A stretch of DNA of 64,000 bases from Amycolatopsis sp. NBC_00345 (GCF_036116635.1 NZ_CP107995.1:4836001-4900000); one strand, 5' to 3'; positions 33,319 through 42,056 are shown, counted from the first letter of the stretch. Numbers and translations are program-made. The notes: generated by a model not told the origin, from the letters alone.

Positions 33319-33683
33319 CAGTTCGAGCCGTTTCGCGCGGACGTCGATCGACACAGGTGGGATGTCTACGATCGCCCATACCGTCAGCCGATGTCAGGCA
33401 GCATCAGTCGATCTACAGCTTCTCCCTGTCCGGAATACCAATCGTCGTCACCCGTCCGGCGGCGACCACATCGGGCTGCCTACCCCCCCTCGGCCGCATA
33501 CGGCACCCATCCCTCGGCCGCCGCACATTCACCGAGATACCCACGGCCCCGAACCGCCGATCCACCAGCGGCCCGGCTGCCGTCCACAACACAGGAGCAC
33601 AGAATGAGCACCGAGCTTGCTGACAATCGGACAACAAGGCGATCGAAGCGGAAGAACCGCGGGTCAGGGGGTGGATTCAAGAG
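33319..33683. other. unassigned region between tRNA sequences
   Basis: About 365 bases without a supportable gene. A 44-codon frame starts at 33604 after AGGAG but runs antisense into the tRNA and lacks family similarity. I see no integrase or excisionase here. Confidence 0.4.
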
Positions 33684-33757
33684 TGGGGCGGGTCGGGCTC
33701 GAACCGACGGCCAAGGGATTATGAGTCCCCTGCTCTAACCAACTGAGCTACCGCCCC
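33684..33757 (-). tRNA. tRNA with CAT anticodon (Met elongator or Ile2)
   Basis: Folds as a complete 74-base cloverleaf on the minus strand. The acceptor GGGGCGG pairs with CCGCCCC, the discriminator base is A, the D arm is GCTC-AGTTGGTTA-GAGC, the anticodon arm GGGGA-CTCATAA-TCCCT carries CAT, and the T arm is GTCGG-TTCGAGC-CCGAC. No CCA is encoded. CAT reads AUG as elongator methionine, or AUA if the C is modified to lysidine by TilS. The TTGG variable region leans to Ile2 but does not settle it. It is not the initiator, whose first pair would be unmatched. Confidence 0.9.
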
Positions 33758-33939
33758 GTTGACCGGTGCCCGTTTGCATTAGCACATAAGCCCCAGTTCG
33801 ATCAAAACTATCACAGTGCCTCGCCCGGCCTCAGAGCCCTTCGCCCTGACCGCGATACTCCCCGTGTCCGGCCACAGCGGTCCGCCGGCCGGGCGTGCCG
33901 CTGCCGGGATCACGGCCGCTGACCTCTACTATTTCGCGG

Positions 33940-34596
33940 GTGACCGCCTACGACGACGCATTCGAGCACCTGGACGCCTCCGCCCTGCCCCTGCGCCAGC
34001 AGCGGATCCTGGTGACGATCCGTGACTGGGTGGTCCGGCACGGGTACTCGCCCAGCACCCGGGAGATCGGCGACGCGGTCGGGCTGCGGTCGTCGTCCTC
34101 GGTGTCGAAGCATCTGGCGAGCCTGGAGGACAAGGGATTCCTGCGGCGCAGCACCACGATGTCCCGGCCGATCGACGTGCGCCTGTTCCTGGACGGGTCC
34201 GCGGCGCGGGAGCAGTCCGAGGACTCGGTGCCCGTGCCCGTGGTCGGCCACATCGCCGCGGGGACGCCGATCTCGGCCGAGGAGCACGTCGACGACGTCC
34301 TCACGCTGCCGCGCGGGCTCACCGGGCGGGGCACCGTCTTCGGCCTGCGCGTGCGCGGTGATTCGATGGTCGACGCGGCGATCTGCGACGGCGATATCGT
34401 CGTCGTGCGCCAGCAGTCCGAGGCCCACTCGGGACAGATCGTCGCCGCGATGATCGACGAGGAGGCCACCGTCAAGGTCTACCGCCGCCGCGGCGGCCAC
34501 GTGTACCTCGAACCGCGCAACCCGGCCTACGACGTGATCGACGGCGACCGGGCCGTGGTGCTGGGCACCGTCGTTTCCGTGCTGCGCAGCGTCTGA
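33940..34596 (+). CDS. lexA: LexA repressor
   Basis: A 218-residue LexA. The winged helix-turn-helix comprises QQRILVTIRDWVVRHGYSPS and REIGDAVGLRSSSSVSKHLA. The protease half has the Ala-Gly self-cleavage site in GHIAAGTPIS, Ser in VRGDSMVDAAI and Lys in EATVKVYRRRGG. It represses SOS genes and is cut when RecA filaments form. GTG 33940 is the likely start, since conserved sequence begins soon after; there is no clear ribosome site, so the mRNA may be leaderless. I did not find a clear GAAC-N4-GTTC SOS box upstream, so it could be a second, non-canonical LexA copy. Confidence 0.88.
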   Translation: MTAYDDAFEHLDASALPLRQQRILVTIRDWVVRHGYSPSTREIGDAVGLRSSSSVSKHLASLEDKGFLRRSTTMSRPIDVRLFLDGSAAREQSEDSVPVPVVGHIAAGTPISAEEHVDDVLTLPRGLTGRGTVFGLRVRGDSMVDAAICDGDIVVVRQQSEAHSGQIVAAMIDEEATVKVYRRRGGHVYLEPRNPAYDVIDGDRAVVLGTVVSVLRSV

Positions 34597-34747
34597 CCGC
34601 GGAGCCCCTTTCCCGAGTCCACTGTGGGTAGAGCGTTCCCGAGGACGGGTGACGCTTCCTCGACCTCCCATCGAGGCCTGTCGTCGGCGGATGGCGACGC
34701 TTAGAGTCCTTCACGTCGCATGGTTGCGCAATCAGCAGCCGTGCGGC

Positions 34748-34803
34748 GGCGGTGGGTTCCCGGAATCGACTTTCCCCGAAGTGCACCTCCGGGACCCACC
34801 GCC
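34748..34803. terminator. long hairpin between convergent lexA and tetR
   Basis: GGCGGTGGG near 34748 pairs with CCCACCGCC ending at 34803, and the stem extends inward through CCCGG and CCGGG with one bulged T. It lies between the ends of two convergent genes and so can stop transcription from both sides. Confidence 0.6.
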
Positions 34804-34843
34804 CACCATCCACTGTGGACCGCAGGCATTATCGACCGCAGGG

Positions 34844-35422
34844 TCAGACCGCGGCGAGACCCGCCACGTAGATGTCCGCCTGGCGGCGCGCGACGGTCTC
34901 CCAATCCTCGACGTGCGGAAGCCGCTGAGCCAGGAGCGCGCCGAAGACGACGAGGTCCGCCGTCCGCACGCCGGGCCGGATCGTGCCGTCGCGACGGCCC
35001 CGCTCCAGCATCGAGCCCAGCGTCCGGTGGACCTCGTCGCGCAGTGAGACCGTGGCCTCGTCGACCGGCGGCGGGCCGCCGTGCAGTGGCAGCACCAGGT
35101 CCGGGCCGTGCTCGATGGTCCGGCCGAGGAACGAGCGGATCGCCTCGATGGCGGACGCGTCGAGGCTCGCGGCGCGGCGGGCGGCGTCGAGCACCAGCTC
35201 GAAGGACCGGCGGGTCAGCGCGCCGAGCAGCGCCTCACGCGAGGGGTAGTGGCGGTAGACGGTGCCCACCCCGACCCCGGCGTCCGCCGCGACGGTGGCC
35301 ATCGGGACCGCGGCACCCTCCCGGCGCACCGCGGCGGCCGCCGCCGTCAAGACCCGCTCGCGGTTGTCGGCCGCGTCCCGCCGCAGCCCACGGCGGCGGA
35401 CGGCGCCGTTCTCCTCGCTCAT
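34844..35422 (-). CDS. TetR/AcrR family transcriptional regulator
   Basis: This 192-residue TetR protein has the N-terminal block RERVLTAAAAAVRREGAAVP, ATVAADAGVGVGTVYRHYPS and REALLGALTRRSF. The C-terminal ligand domain is of the SbtR/TetR_C_33 style (EATVSLRDEVHRTLGSML, RPGVRTADLVVFGALLAQ). It is divergent from the cupin gene, with a perfect 16-base palindrome between the two starts, so it very probably represses itself and the cupin. The ATG at 35422 gives a charged leader MSEENGAVRRRG before the homology. Confidence 0.9.
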   Translation of the reverse strand: MSEENGAVRRRGLRRDAADNRERVLTAAAAAVRREGAAVPMATVAADAGVGVGTVYRHYPSREALLGALTRRSFELVLDAARRAASLDASAIEAIRSFLGRTIEHGPDLVLPLHGGPPPVDEATVSLRDEVHRTLGSMLERGRRDGTIRPGVRTADLVVFGALLAQRLPHVEDWETVARRQADIYVAGLAAV

Positions 35423-35470
35423 GGACCGATGATGACAGCCGCGCCGCCCGCCATTGACGCGGCAATTAGG

Positions 35471-35486
35471 CGGACGATATCGTCCG
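35471..35486. promoter_or_regulatory. TetR operator, perfect palindrome
   Basis: CGGACGATATCGTCCG is a perfect 16-base palindrome placed 49 bases from the tetR start and 60 bases from the cupin start. Its size and position fit a TetR-dimer operator acting on both divergent promoters. Confidence 0.75.
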
Positions 35487-35545
35487 TTTATTCGCGGGGC
35501 GCCGCTGAGGACACCCTCGACCGACGCACCGGACGGAGCCCGCAC

Positions 35546-36013
35546 ATGAGCATGGCCTACCTCGCCCAGCCCGAGCAGCAGCAGAAACTGGAGTGGCTCG
35601 ACGGCGGCACGCTGTCGCTGCTGCTCGACGGCGCGGCCACCGGCGGCCAGCTGATGATCGGCCGCTTCGACGTCAGCCGGGGCGAAGCGCCGCCGTTCCA
35701 CACGCACACGCGCGAGGACGAGATCTTCATGCTCATCGGGGGCACCGCACTGGTCTGGGTCGGCGAAGAGGAGCACGAGCTGAAGGAGGGCGGCATCGTC
35801 TTCCTGCCCAAGAACATCCCGCACGCCTACCGGATCACGTCCGCGAAGGCCGATCTGCTGATGATCAACACCCCGGCCGGCATCGAGGGCATGTTCCGCT
35901 ACGCCGGGCGCGACCGGGCGACCCCGCGCCCGGACGGCTTCGAGATCTCCCCCGGCCGCCTGGCCGAGGCGTCGGAGAAGTTCGGGAACATCATCGTCGG
36001 CCCGCCCCGGTGA
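35546..36013 (+). CDS. cupin-domain protein, quercetin dioxygenase-like
   Basis: A 155-residue single-domain cupin. Motif 1, PFHTHTREDEIFMLIGG, supplies two His and a Glu, and motif 2, LPKNIPHAYRITS, supplies a further His; together they would bind a divalent metal. Proteins of this size are related to quercetin 2,3-dioxygenase and isomerases; the substrate is not known. Under probable control of the divergent TetR. An amidohydrolase follows 62 bases downstream in the same direction and may belong to the same function. Confidence 0.85.
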   Translation: MSMAYLAQPEQQQKLEWLDGGTLSLLLDGAATGGQLMIGRFDVSRGEAPPFHTHTREDEIFMLIGGTALVWVGEEEHELKEGGIVFLPKNIPHAYRITSAKADLLMINTPAGIEGMFRYAGRDRATPRPDGFEISPGRLAEASEKFGNIIVGPPR

Positions 36014-36075
36014 AATCCGCCTGACCCGGCGCGGGAATCCGGTACGTTCGAGCCGGACGACACGGGGGGTCAGCC

Positions 36076-37125
36076 ATGGTGCTGCGGATCCGGGGTTATG
36101 CCCTGCCGCACGGCGAATACGTCGACCTGTACGCCGACGGCGACCGCTGGACCACCGATCCCGTGCCGAACGCGGAGCTCGCGGCCGAAGGCTGGCTGCT
36201 GCCGGGCCTGGTCGACGCGCACACCCACCCCGGCGCCGTGGCGCCCGGCGACCCGCTGGACGACGAGGTGCTGCGCGAGGACCTGCACCGGCACGTCGAC
36301 GCCGGGGTCACCCTGATCCGCTCACCCGGGCTCGCGGGCGACCCGCCGCCGTGGTTCGGCGAGGACCCGGACGTGCCGCGCGCCTCGCACGCCGGGCCCT
36401 GGCTCGCGCAGCACGGCCAGTTCTTCGACGGCTGGGGCAACCGCGTCGACCACGCCGAGCTGCCGTCGGTCGCGGCGGCGCAGGCCAAGCGCAGCGGGTG
36501 GGCCAAGATCATCGCCGACTGGCGGACGGAAGACGAAGCCGTCCCCGTCGAGGTGCTCACCGCCGCGGCCGACGCGGTGCACGCGGCCGGCGGCCGCCTC
36601 GCCGTGCACACCCAGCATTCCGCCGGCAGCACCGCGGCGGTCGCGGCCGGGGTCGACTCGGTGGAGCACGGCATGTGGCTCGACTCCGGGCTGCTGCCGG
36701 ACATGGCGCGGCGGGGCATCGCGCTGACCCCGACTTTGTCGGCGTTCCAAGGGATGCTGACGAGTTTGCGGGACCGCCCGGACGGCCCGGTCAAGGACTG
36801 GCTCCTGGGCGGCACCGAAGCGCACGCGCCGCTGGTGGCCGCCGCGGTCGAGGCCGGCGTCCGCATCCTGGCCGGCACGGACTCCCGCCCGCACGGGCAA
36901 GTCGGCGACGAGATCCGCGCGCTGGCCGCCACCGGCATCCGAACACACGACGCCCTCGCCGCGGCCTCCTGGTCGGCCCGCGAGTACCTCGGCCTGGGCG
37001 GCCTGGAACCCGGCGCCCCGGCCGACGCGGTCGTGTACGCGCAGGACCCGCGGACCGACCTGGGCCAGCTGGCCGCCCCGCTCGCCGTGATCCTGCGCGG
37101 ACGGCGCGTCCGTCCTCACGCCTGA
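36076..37125 (+). CDS. amidohydrolase family protein
   Basis: A 349-residue amidohydrolase of the imidazolonepropionase/prolidase-like group. LLPGLVDAHTHPG has the HxH metal motif near residue 50; the metal ligand KIIADW region, then AVHTQHSAGS, SVEHGM and ILAGTDSRPH provide the remaining His and Asp. It should hydrolyse an amide or cyclic amide bond with one or two metal ions. It follows the cupin gene at close distance. The substrate is unknown. Confidence 0.85.
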   Translation: MVLRIRGYALPHGEYVDLYADGDRWTTDPVPNAELAAEGWLLPGLVDAHTHPGAVAPGDPLDDEVLREDLHRHVDAGVTLIRSPGLAGDPPPWFGEDPDVPRASHAGPWLAQHGQFFDGWGNRVDHAELPSVAAAQAKRSGWAKIIADWRTEDEAVPVEVLTAAADAVHAAGGRLAVHTQHSAGSTAAVAAGVDSVEHGMWLDSGLLPDMARRGIALTPTLSAFQGMLTSLRDRPDGPVKDWLLGGTEAHAPLVAAAVEAGVRILAGTDSRPHGQVGDEIRALAATGIRTHDALAAASWSAREYLGLGGLEPGAPADAVVYAQDPRTDLGQLAAPLAVILRGRRVRPHA

Positions 37126-37199
37126 CCTTCACCCCGGCTGAACCCGTTGGTGCGGCGGGGTTTCCGGCTCCTGAGCAGACGGCACCTTGCGTCGCCAAA

Positions 37200-37226
37200 A
37201 AGTAAACGGTACGGTCGAGTTTACTT
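37200..37226. promoter_or_regulatory. inverted repeat upstream of the NmrA-like gene
   Basis: AAGTAAAC (37200-37207) and GTTTACTT (37219-37226) form a perfect inverted repeat with an 11-base gap in an AT-rich island just before the start at 37253. It is probably an operator for a regulator that is not adjacent. Confidence 0.55.
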
Positions 37227-37252
37227 CCACTCGAACACATCGGAGCGATGCC

Positions 37253-38146
37253 ATGATCGTCATCACCACCCCCACCGGAAACATCGGCAGCCGCGTGCTC
37301 GCGCACGTCCTCGAAGGCGGCCAGCCGGTCCGCGTTGTCGTGCGGGACCCGGAAAAGCTGCCCGCCGACGTGCGCGGCCGGGTCGAGGTCGTCCAGGGCT
37401 CGCACGGCGACGCGGACGTCGTGGCCCGCGCGTTCAAGGGCGCCGACACGCTGTTCTGGCTGTGCCCGCCCAACCGCCAGGCCGCGAGTGCCGTGGAGGC
37501 CTTCGCCGGCTTCACCCGTCCCGCCGCCGAAGCCATGCGCAGCCAGGGGGTGCAGCGCGTCGTGAGCATCAGCAGCCTGGGCCGCAACACCCCGTACGCC
37601 GACCACGCCGGGCTCGGGACCGGGGCGCTGGCCATGGACGACCTGATCGCCGGCACCGGGGTGGCGTTCCGCGCACTGGCCCTACCCTCGTTCATGGACA
37701 ACCTGTTGCGGCAGAAGAAGATCATCAAGGAGCAGGGCCGGTTCAACGGCACCTCCTCCGGCAGCTGGCGCGCACCCACCGTCGCGGTCCGCGACATCGC
37801 CGCCGTCGCCGCGAAGCTGCTGCTCGACCCGACGTGGACCGGTCAGGAGGAGGTCCCGGTGACCGGGCCCGAGGAACTGTCCAATGAGGACATGGCAGCC
37901 ATCGCCGCCGAAGTGCTCGGCCGGCCCGTGCGGTACCGGCAGGTCCCCAAGCCCGCCTACCGGGAGCGGCTGCTCGGGCTCGGGATGTCCGAGGCCATGG
38001 CCCAGAGCATGATCGATATGGTCACTGCCAACGAAAACGGCCTCTACGAGGGCTTCACCCGCGCCCCGCAGTACGCGCTCGACGCCCCCACCACGTTCCG
38101 GCAGTGGTGCGAGGACACGCTCAAGCCCGCCGTGCTGTCGGCCTGA
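37253..38146 (+). CDS. NmrA-like/NAD(P)H azoreductase-type NAD(P)-binding protein
   Basis: A 297-residue atypical SDR. It starts IVITTPTGNIGSRVLAHVLE, where the TGNIG variant of TGxxGxxG binds NAD(P). VVQGSHGDADVVARAFKGAD and RVVSISSLGRN follow, and the C-terminal part (YRQVPKPAYRERLLGLGMSE) is of the NmrA/ergot AgnR kind. Members reduce quinones or azo dyes or act as redox sensors. The gene is preceded by an inverted repeat and stands alone; the TetR gene at 38152 is convergent. Confidence 0.85.
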   Translation: MIVITTPTGNIGSRVLAHVLEGGQPVRVVVRDPEKLPADVRGRVEVVQGSHGDADVVARAFKGADTLFWLCPPNRQAASAVEAFAGFTRPAAEAMRSQGVQRVVSISSLGRNTPYADHAGLGTGALAMDDLIAGTGVAFRALALPSFMDNLLRQKKIIKEQGRFNGTSSGSWRAPTVAVRDIAAVAAKLLLDPTWTGQEEVPVTGPEELSNEDMAAIAAEVLGRPVRYRQVPKPAYRERLLGLGMSEAMAQSMIDMVTANENGLYEGFTRAPQYALDAPTTFRQWCEDTLKPAVLSA

Positions 38147-38151
38147 TTCCC

Positions 38152-38733
38152 TTACGGACGCCCGGTGGCCGGTTCGCGGGCCGGGAGCCCGCGCAGGAGG
38201 GCGTCGAGGAAGAGGTCGAACCTCGGCGCGACCGGGCCGAGGTCCAGCCGGTTCTCCTGGAACGCGAGCCAGCCGACGATCGAAGTGACGAAGATGTACC
38301 AGCTCTGCTCGGCCATCGCGGCGCTGACCCCGTCGTCGAGGAAGGCCGTGACCACCGCGTTCTGGAGCCGGCCGATCGCGTCGGCGTTGTGCGCGTGGGG
38401 CCGGGACAGGCGGGTGGCGTAACCGGGGAGCGCGAGGAACTGGTCGTGCATGGCCCACGCGATCCGCGTCAGCCGTGGCAGCCAGGCCGGGCCGGCGTCC
38501 TCCCCCGGGGGAAGGATCCGGTCGACCAGGACCTCGCCGATGAGGTCGAGCAGCTCGTCGCGGTTCTTGACCCATCGGTAGAGCGCGCCGTGGCTGACGT
38601 CGAGGCGACCGGCCAGCTCCCGCATGGTCAGCGTGTCGAGGTTCCCGGCCGAGGACGCGGCCTCGACGATCCGGTCGCGGCTGATCCGCGCCGGCCGGCC
38701 GGGCGGGCGGCGCGCTCCCGCCGAATCCGTCAT
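38152..38733 (-). CDS. TetR/AcrR family transcriptional regulator
   Basis: A 193-residue regulator. The DNA-binding block is ISRDRIVEAASSAGNLDTLT, MRELAGRLDVSHGALYRWVK and NRDELLDLIGEVLV. The C-terminal domain, with HDQFLALPGYATRLSRPHAH and WYIFVTSIVGWLAFQENR, is of the TetR_C type that follows this N terminus in many actinobacterial regulators. Divergent from the beta-lactamase-family gene, with a near-perfect 21-base palindrome in between. Start at 38733 chosen because the conserved ARRPPGRPARISRD leader begins there. Confidence 0.87.
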   Translation of the reverse strand: MTDSAGARRPPGRPARISRDRIVEAASSAGNLDTLTMRELAGRLDVSHGALYRWVKNRDELLDLIGEVLVDRILPPGEDAGPAWLPRLTRIAWAMHDQFLALPGYATRLSRPHAHNADAIGRLQNAVVTAFLDDGVSAAMAEQSWYIFVTSIVGWLAFQENRLDLGPVAPRFDLFLDALLRGLPAREPATGRP

Positions 38734-38803
38734 GCCCGGCACCGTACGACACGGGTGGCCGGCGCGCGGTCCGGCCCCGGCGAGACGTGCCTCACCGGCA
38801 TAG

Positions 38804-38824
38804 TTAGTGACCACTGGTTACTAA
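38804..38824. promoter_or_regulatory. TetR operator, 21-bp imperfect palindrome
   Basis: TTAGT-G-ACCA around a central C is mirrored by TGGT-T-ACTAA, with a single mismatched pair. It is midway between the divergent tetR and beta-lactamase-family starts and is the likely binding site. Confidence 0.7.
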
Positions 38825-38881
38825 TGAGCTAACGTGGTGGTGTCCAAGGAAGTCCGGCAGCACCAGCGGTGAGGGGTACCG

Positions 38882-40060
38882 ATGACAGAACACGACGTAC
38901 AGGGCCACGGCGTACAAGGCCACGGTGTACAAGGCACTGTGGCGGACGGTTTCGAGCCCGTGCGCGAGGAGTTCGCGGCGATCCTGGCCGCCGAGGGCGC
39001 CGACCTGGACGCGCAGGTGGCGGCCTACCACCACGGCGAGCTGGTGGTCGACCTGTGGGCCGGGGCGGAGACCACGAGCGATTCGCTGCTGGGCACCTAC
39101 TCCGCGAGCAAGGGGGTGGCCCACCTGATCGTCGCCCGGCTCGTCCAGGACGGGGTGCTGGACCTGGACCAGCGGGTCAGCCACTACTGGCCGGAGTTCG
39201 GGGTACGCGGCAAGCGCGAGATCCGGCTGCGCGAGCTGCTTTCGCACCAGGCCGGGCTGGCTGGGGCGGACGCCGGATTCAGCATGGAGGAGCTGGCGGA
39301 CGACCGGGTCGTCGCCGAGCGGCTCGGCGCGCAGCGCCCGTTCTGGCGGCCGGCGACCGCGTCCGGTTACCACGCCTTGGTCATCGCGGCGCTGAGCGGC
39401 GAAGTCATGCGCCGCGTGACCGGGGAAACGGTGCAGAGCCTGTTCGCCTCGCTCCTGCGCGACCCGTACAAGCTGGACCTGCACCTCGGGCTGCCGGCCG
39501 ATCAGGAGAACCGCTTCCTGCCCGCGCAGCCGATGGTGGCCACCCCCGAACGGCTCCGCGATCTCGCCGCGGCCGCCACCGCCCCGGACAGCCTCAGCGG
39601 CATCGCCTTCAACCGCCACCACCCGCGTAACCACGAGGTGTGGGAACTGCCGAACCTCCCGGTGGTCCGGACCAAGGGCCCGGCCTCGTTCGGCGGCATC
39701 GGCACCGCCCGCGGCCTGGCGAAGCTCTACTCGGCGGCCATCAGCCCCACCGACGGCGCGGCCCCGCTGCTCACCCCGGACACCGCCGCCGCGTTCGCCC
39801 AGATCCAGTCCGCCGGCTGGGACCTCGTGCTGCGACAGCACAAATCCTGGGCCGTCGGCTTCCACGCCGCCGCCGAGCTCTACCCCGTCCTCGGGCAAGG
39901 CGCCTTCGGGCACAGCGGAGCGGGAGGGCAACAGGCGCTGGCCGATCCGCGCAACGGGCTGTCCTACGCGTTCCTGCGCCGCCGTTTCCTCCCGCCCCCG
40001 CAGGCCGACGCCGACCACAGCCGCATCCTGCGCGCCCTGCGCACTTCGGCGACCGCTTAG
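38882..40060 (+). CDS. serine hydrolase, beta-lactamase/esterase EstB family
   Basis: A 392-residue serine hydrolase. The SxxK nucleophile is in TYSASKGVAH; a YxN-like motif near SGYHALVI and the HSG triad in GHSGAGGQQ complete the class C-type site. The proteins closest in style are esterases and D-aminopeptidases rather than true beta-lactamases. It has no signal peptide; instead the N terminus has three short repeats of Val-Gln-Gly-(His/Thr). GAGGGG precedes the start. The upstream TetR with its operator probably controls it. Confidence 0.88.
   Translation: MTEHDVQGHGVQGHGVQGTVADGFEPVREEFAAILAAEGADLDAQVAAYHHGELVVDLWAGAETTSDSLLGTYSASKGVAHLIVARLVQDGVLDLDQRVSHYWPEFGVRGKREIRLRELLSHQAGLAGADAGFSMEELADDRVVAERLGAQRPFWRPATASGYHALVIAALSGEVMRRVTGETVQSLFASLLRDPYKLDLHLGLPADQENRFLPAQPMVATPERLRDLAAAATAPDSLSGIAFNRHHPRNHEVWELPNLPVVRTKGPASFGGIGTARGLAKLYSAAISPTDGAAPLLTPDTAAAFAQIQSAGWDLVLRQHKSWAVGFHAAAELYPVLGQGAFGHSGAGGQQALADPRNGLSYAFLRRRFLPPPQADADHSRILRALRTSATA
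38897..38941 (+). repeat. three 15-bp tandem repeats in a coding region
   Basis: Three consecutive 15-base units, the first GTACAGGGCCACGGC, encode Val-Gln-Gly-His-Gly near the start of the hydrolase. They differ by one to five bases and keep the frame, so unit number could vary by slippage without breaking the gene. Confidence 0.75.
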
Positions 40061-40164
40061 ACATACCGAGCCGGGATCAGGCTCCCGTTCACATCACGGG
40101 AACCGGCGTCAAGGAAACGTCAGCAACGGTCAACCCGGACCAAGCGGATCACAGTCTGAGCGGT

Positions 40165-42000
40165 GTGACCACCACGCTTTCGCCCCGCGACGCCACTGAG
40201 ACCACCGACCGGGGCGAACGGCACCGGCTGTCCGTCGTCGGCGGGCTGGCCGCGCTCTCCCTGGACGCGATGGCGTCGGTGGCGTACGGGCCCGAGGCCA
40301 TCGTGATCGTCCTGGCCGTCGCGGGCGGCACCGGCCTCGGGTTCACCCTGCCGGTCACCCTCGCGATCGCGCTCCTGCTGGGCGTCCTGACGCTGTCGTA
40401 CCGGCAGGTGATCGCCGCGTTCCCGGACGGCGGCGGCGCCTACGGGGTCAGCCGGGCCCACCTCGGGTCCCGGGCCTCGCTCGTCGCCGCGGCTTCGCTG
40501 ATCGTCGACTACGTGCTCAACGTCGCGGTGTCCGTGGCCGCCGGCGTCGCGGCGCTGACGTCGGCGTTCCCCGCGCTGCTGCCCTACACGCTGTGGCTGT
40601 GCCTCGGCGTGCTGGCGCTGGTGACGTGCGTGAACCTGCGCGGCATCGCCGAAAGCGCGCGGGCGTTCATCCTGCCCACCGCGATCTTCGTCGGCGCGAT
40701 CCTCACCGTCATCGTGGCCGGCCTCATCCGCTCCGGCCCGGCGGTGGCGGGTGCCGCCCCGCAGCACGCCACCAGTCTGCAGACGGTCGGGATTCTGTTG
40801 CTGCTCAAGGCTTTCGCCAACGGGTGCGCCGCGCTCACCGGGGTGGAGGCGATCGCCAACACCGTGCCGTCGTTCCGCAAGCCACGGGTGCGCCGCGCCC
40901 AGCGCGCCGAGATCGCGCTGGGCGGGCTGCTCGCGGTGATGCTGATCGGGCTCGCGGTGCTGATCGGGAAGTTCTCGATTCACCCGGTCGACGGCGTTAC
41001 CGTGCTCTCCCAGGTGACCACCGCGTCCCTCGGCGACGGTTTCGGCTTCTACGTGGTGCAGTTCTCGACCGTCGTGCTGCTCGCGCTGGCCGCCAACACC
41101 TCGTTCGGCGGATTGCCCGTGCTGGCGCAGCTCCTCGCGAAGCACAACAACCTGCCCCACGTCTTCGCGCTGCGCGCCGAACGCCAGGTTTACCGCTACG
41201 GCGTCGGCTTCCTCGCGGTCACCTCGGCGCTCCTGCTCGTCGTCTCGGACGGCGACATGAACACGCTGGTCCCGCTGTTCGCGATCGGGGTGTTCGTCGG
41301 GTTCACCCTCTCGCAGGTCGGCATGGTCCGGCACTGGTTCCGGAACCGGCCCCGCGGCTGGCGGGGCAAGGCGGCGCTGAACGGCTTCGGCGCGCTCCTG
41401 ACCGGCATCGCCGCGGTCGTCGTCGCCGCGACGAAATTCAGCGAGGGCGGCTGGCTGATCATCGTCGCGCTCCCCGTGCTGGTGCTGGGCATGGAGTGGG
41501 TGAACCGCAGCTACCGCCGGATCGGGAACCGGCTGCAACTCGGCCGCACCCCTCCCCCGCCGCGGCCGAACCGGTCACTCGTCGTGGTGCCGGTCCACAC
41601 GGTGTCGCTGCTGACCCGCGACGCGCTCGCCGCGGCGCTGTCGCTCGGCGACCGGGTCGAAGCCGTCCACGTCGCCCACCCCGACGAAGAAGCGGCGACG
41701 CGGGAGTTCGTCGAGGCCTGGGAGCGCTGGCATCCCGAAGTCACGCTCGTCCGGCTGTACGACGAACGGCGCCGGCTCGGCGAACCGCTCGTCGAGCACC
41801 TGCGCAAGCACGCGGGCTGCCACGTCTTCGTCCTCATCGCGGAAGTCGAGCCGGAGCACCCGTGGCAGCGGATCCTGCAGAACCGCCGCGGCGCCGTCCT
41901 CGCCCGCGCGCTCCGGCGCCGCTCCGACGCCGTGGTCTGCCGGATGCGCTTCCGGCTCGCCACCGCGGCTCCGGAGCGGTCGAGCCTCGGCGCTGGCTGA
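40165..42000 (+). CDS. APC-superfamily amino acid/cation permease with C-terminal domain
   Basis: This 611-residue protein has about twelve membrane helices of the APC fold (SLDAMASVAYGPEAIVIVLA, ALLLGVLTLSYRQVIAAFPD, GCAALTGVEAIANTVPSFR, ANTSFGGLPVLAQLLAKHNN) and a soluble C-terminal part (SLVVVPVHTVSLLTRDALAA and onward). The layout resembles KimA-type potassium importers and related putative amino acid permeases of actinomycetes. The GTG at 40165 is the best start after the homology, though it lacks a clear ribosome site. No riboswitch was recognised upstream. Confidence 0.85.
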   Translation: MTTTLSPRDATETTDRGERHRLSVVGGLAALSLDAMASVAYGPEAIVIVLAVAGGTGLGFTLPVTLAIALLLGVLTLSYRQVIAAFPDGGGAYGVSRAHLGSRASLVAAASLIVDYVLNVAVSVAAGVAALTSAFPALLPYTLWLCLGVLALVTCVNLRGIAESARAFILPTAIFVGAILTVIVAGLIRSGPAVAGAAPQHATSLQTVGILLLLKAFANGCAALTGVEAIANTVPSFRKPRVRRAQRAEIALGGLLAVMLIGLAVLIGKFSIHPVDGVTVLSQVTTASLGDGFGFYVVQFSTVVLLALAANTSFGGLPVLAQLLAKHNNLPHVFALRAERQVYRYGVGFLAVTSALLLVVSDGDMNTLVPLFAIGVFVGFTLSQVGMVRHWFRNRPRGWRGKAALNGFGALLTGIAAVVVAATKFSEGGWLIIVALPVLVLGMEWVNRSYRRIGNRLQLGRTPPPPRPNRSLVVVPVHTVSLLTRDALAAALSLGDRVEAVHVAHPDEEAATREFVEAWERWHPEVTLVRLYDERRRLGEPLVEHLRKHAGCHVFVLIAEVEPEHPWQRILQNRRGAVLARALRRRSDAVVCRMRFRLATAAPERSSLGAG

Positions 42001-42056
42001 ACATCCCGTCAGGGCATAATCCCTGGTCAAGCCATTTTGAAGATCAGGGAGACACC

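Noticed and set aside
33604..33738. 44-codon frame with a good AGGAG site
   Set aside because: It runs antisense through most of the tRNA gene and has no similarity; probably chance.
33759..33939. SOS box upstream of lexA
   Set aside because: I looked for a GAAC-N4-GTTC type palindrome and found only an isolated half site near 33795.
38882..40060. True class C beta-lactamase conferring resistance
   Set aside because: SxxK and HSG motifs are present but there is no signal peptide, and the sequence resembles esterase/peptidase relatives.
40061..40164. c-di-AMP (ydaO-type) riboswitch before the APC permease
   Set aside because: The leader is short and I see only a small TCCCGT/ACGGGA hairpin, not the riboswitch core.
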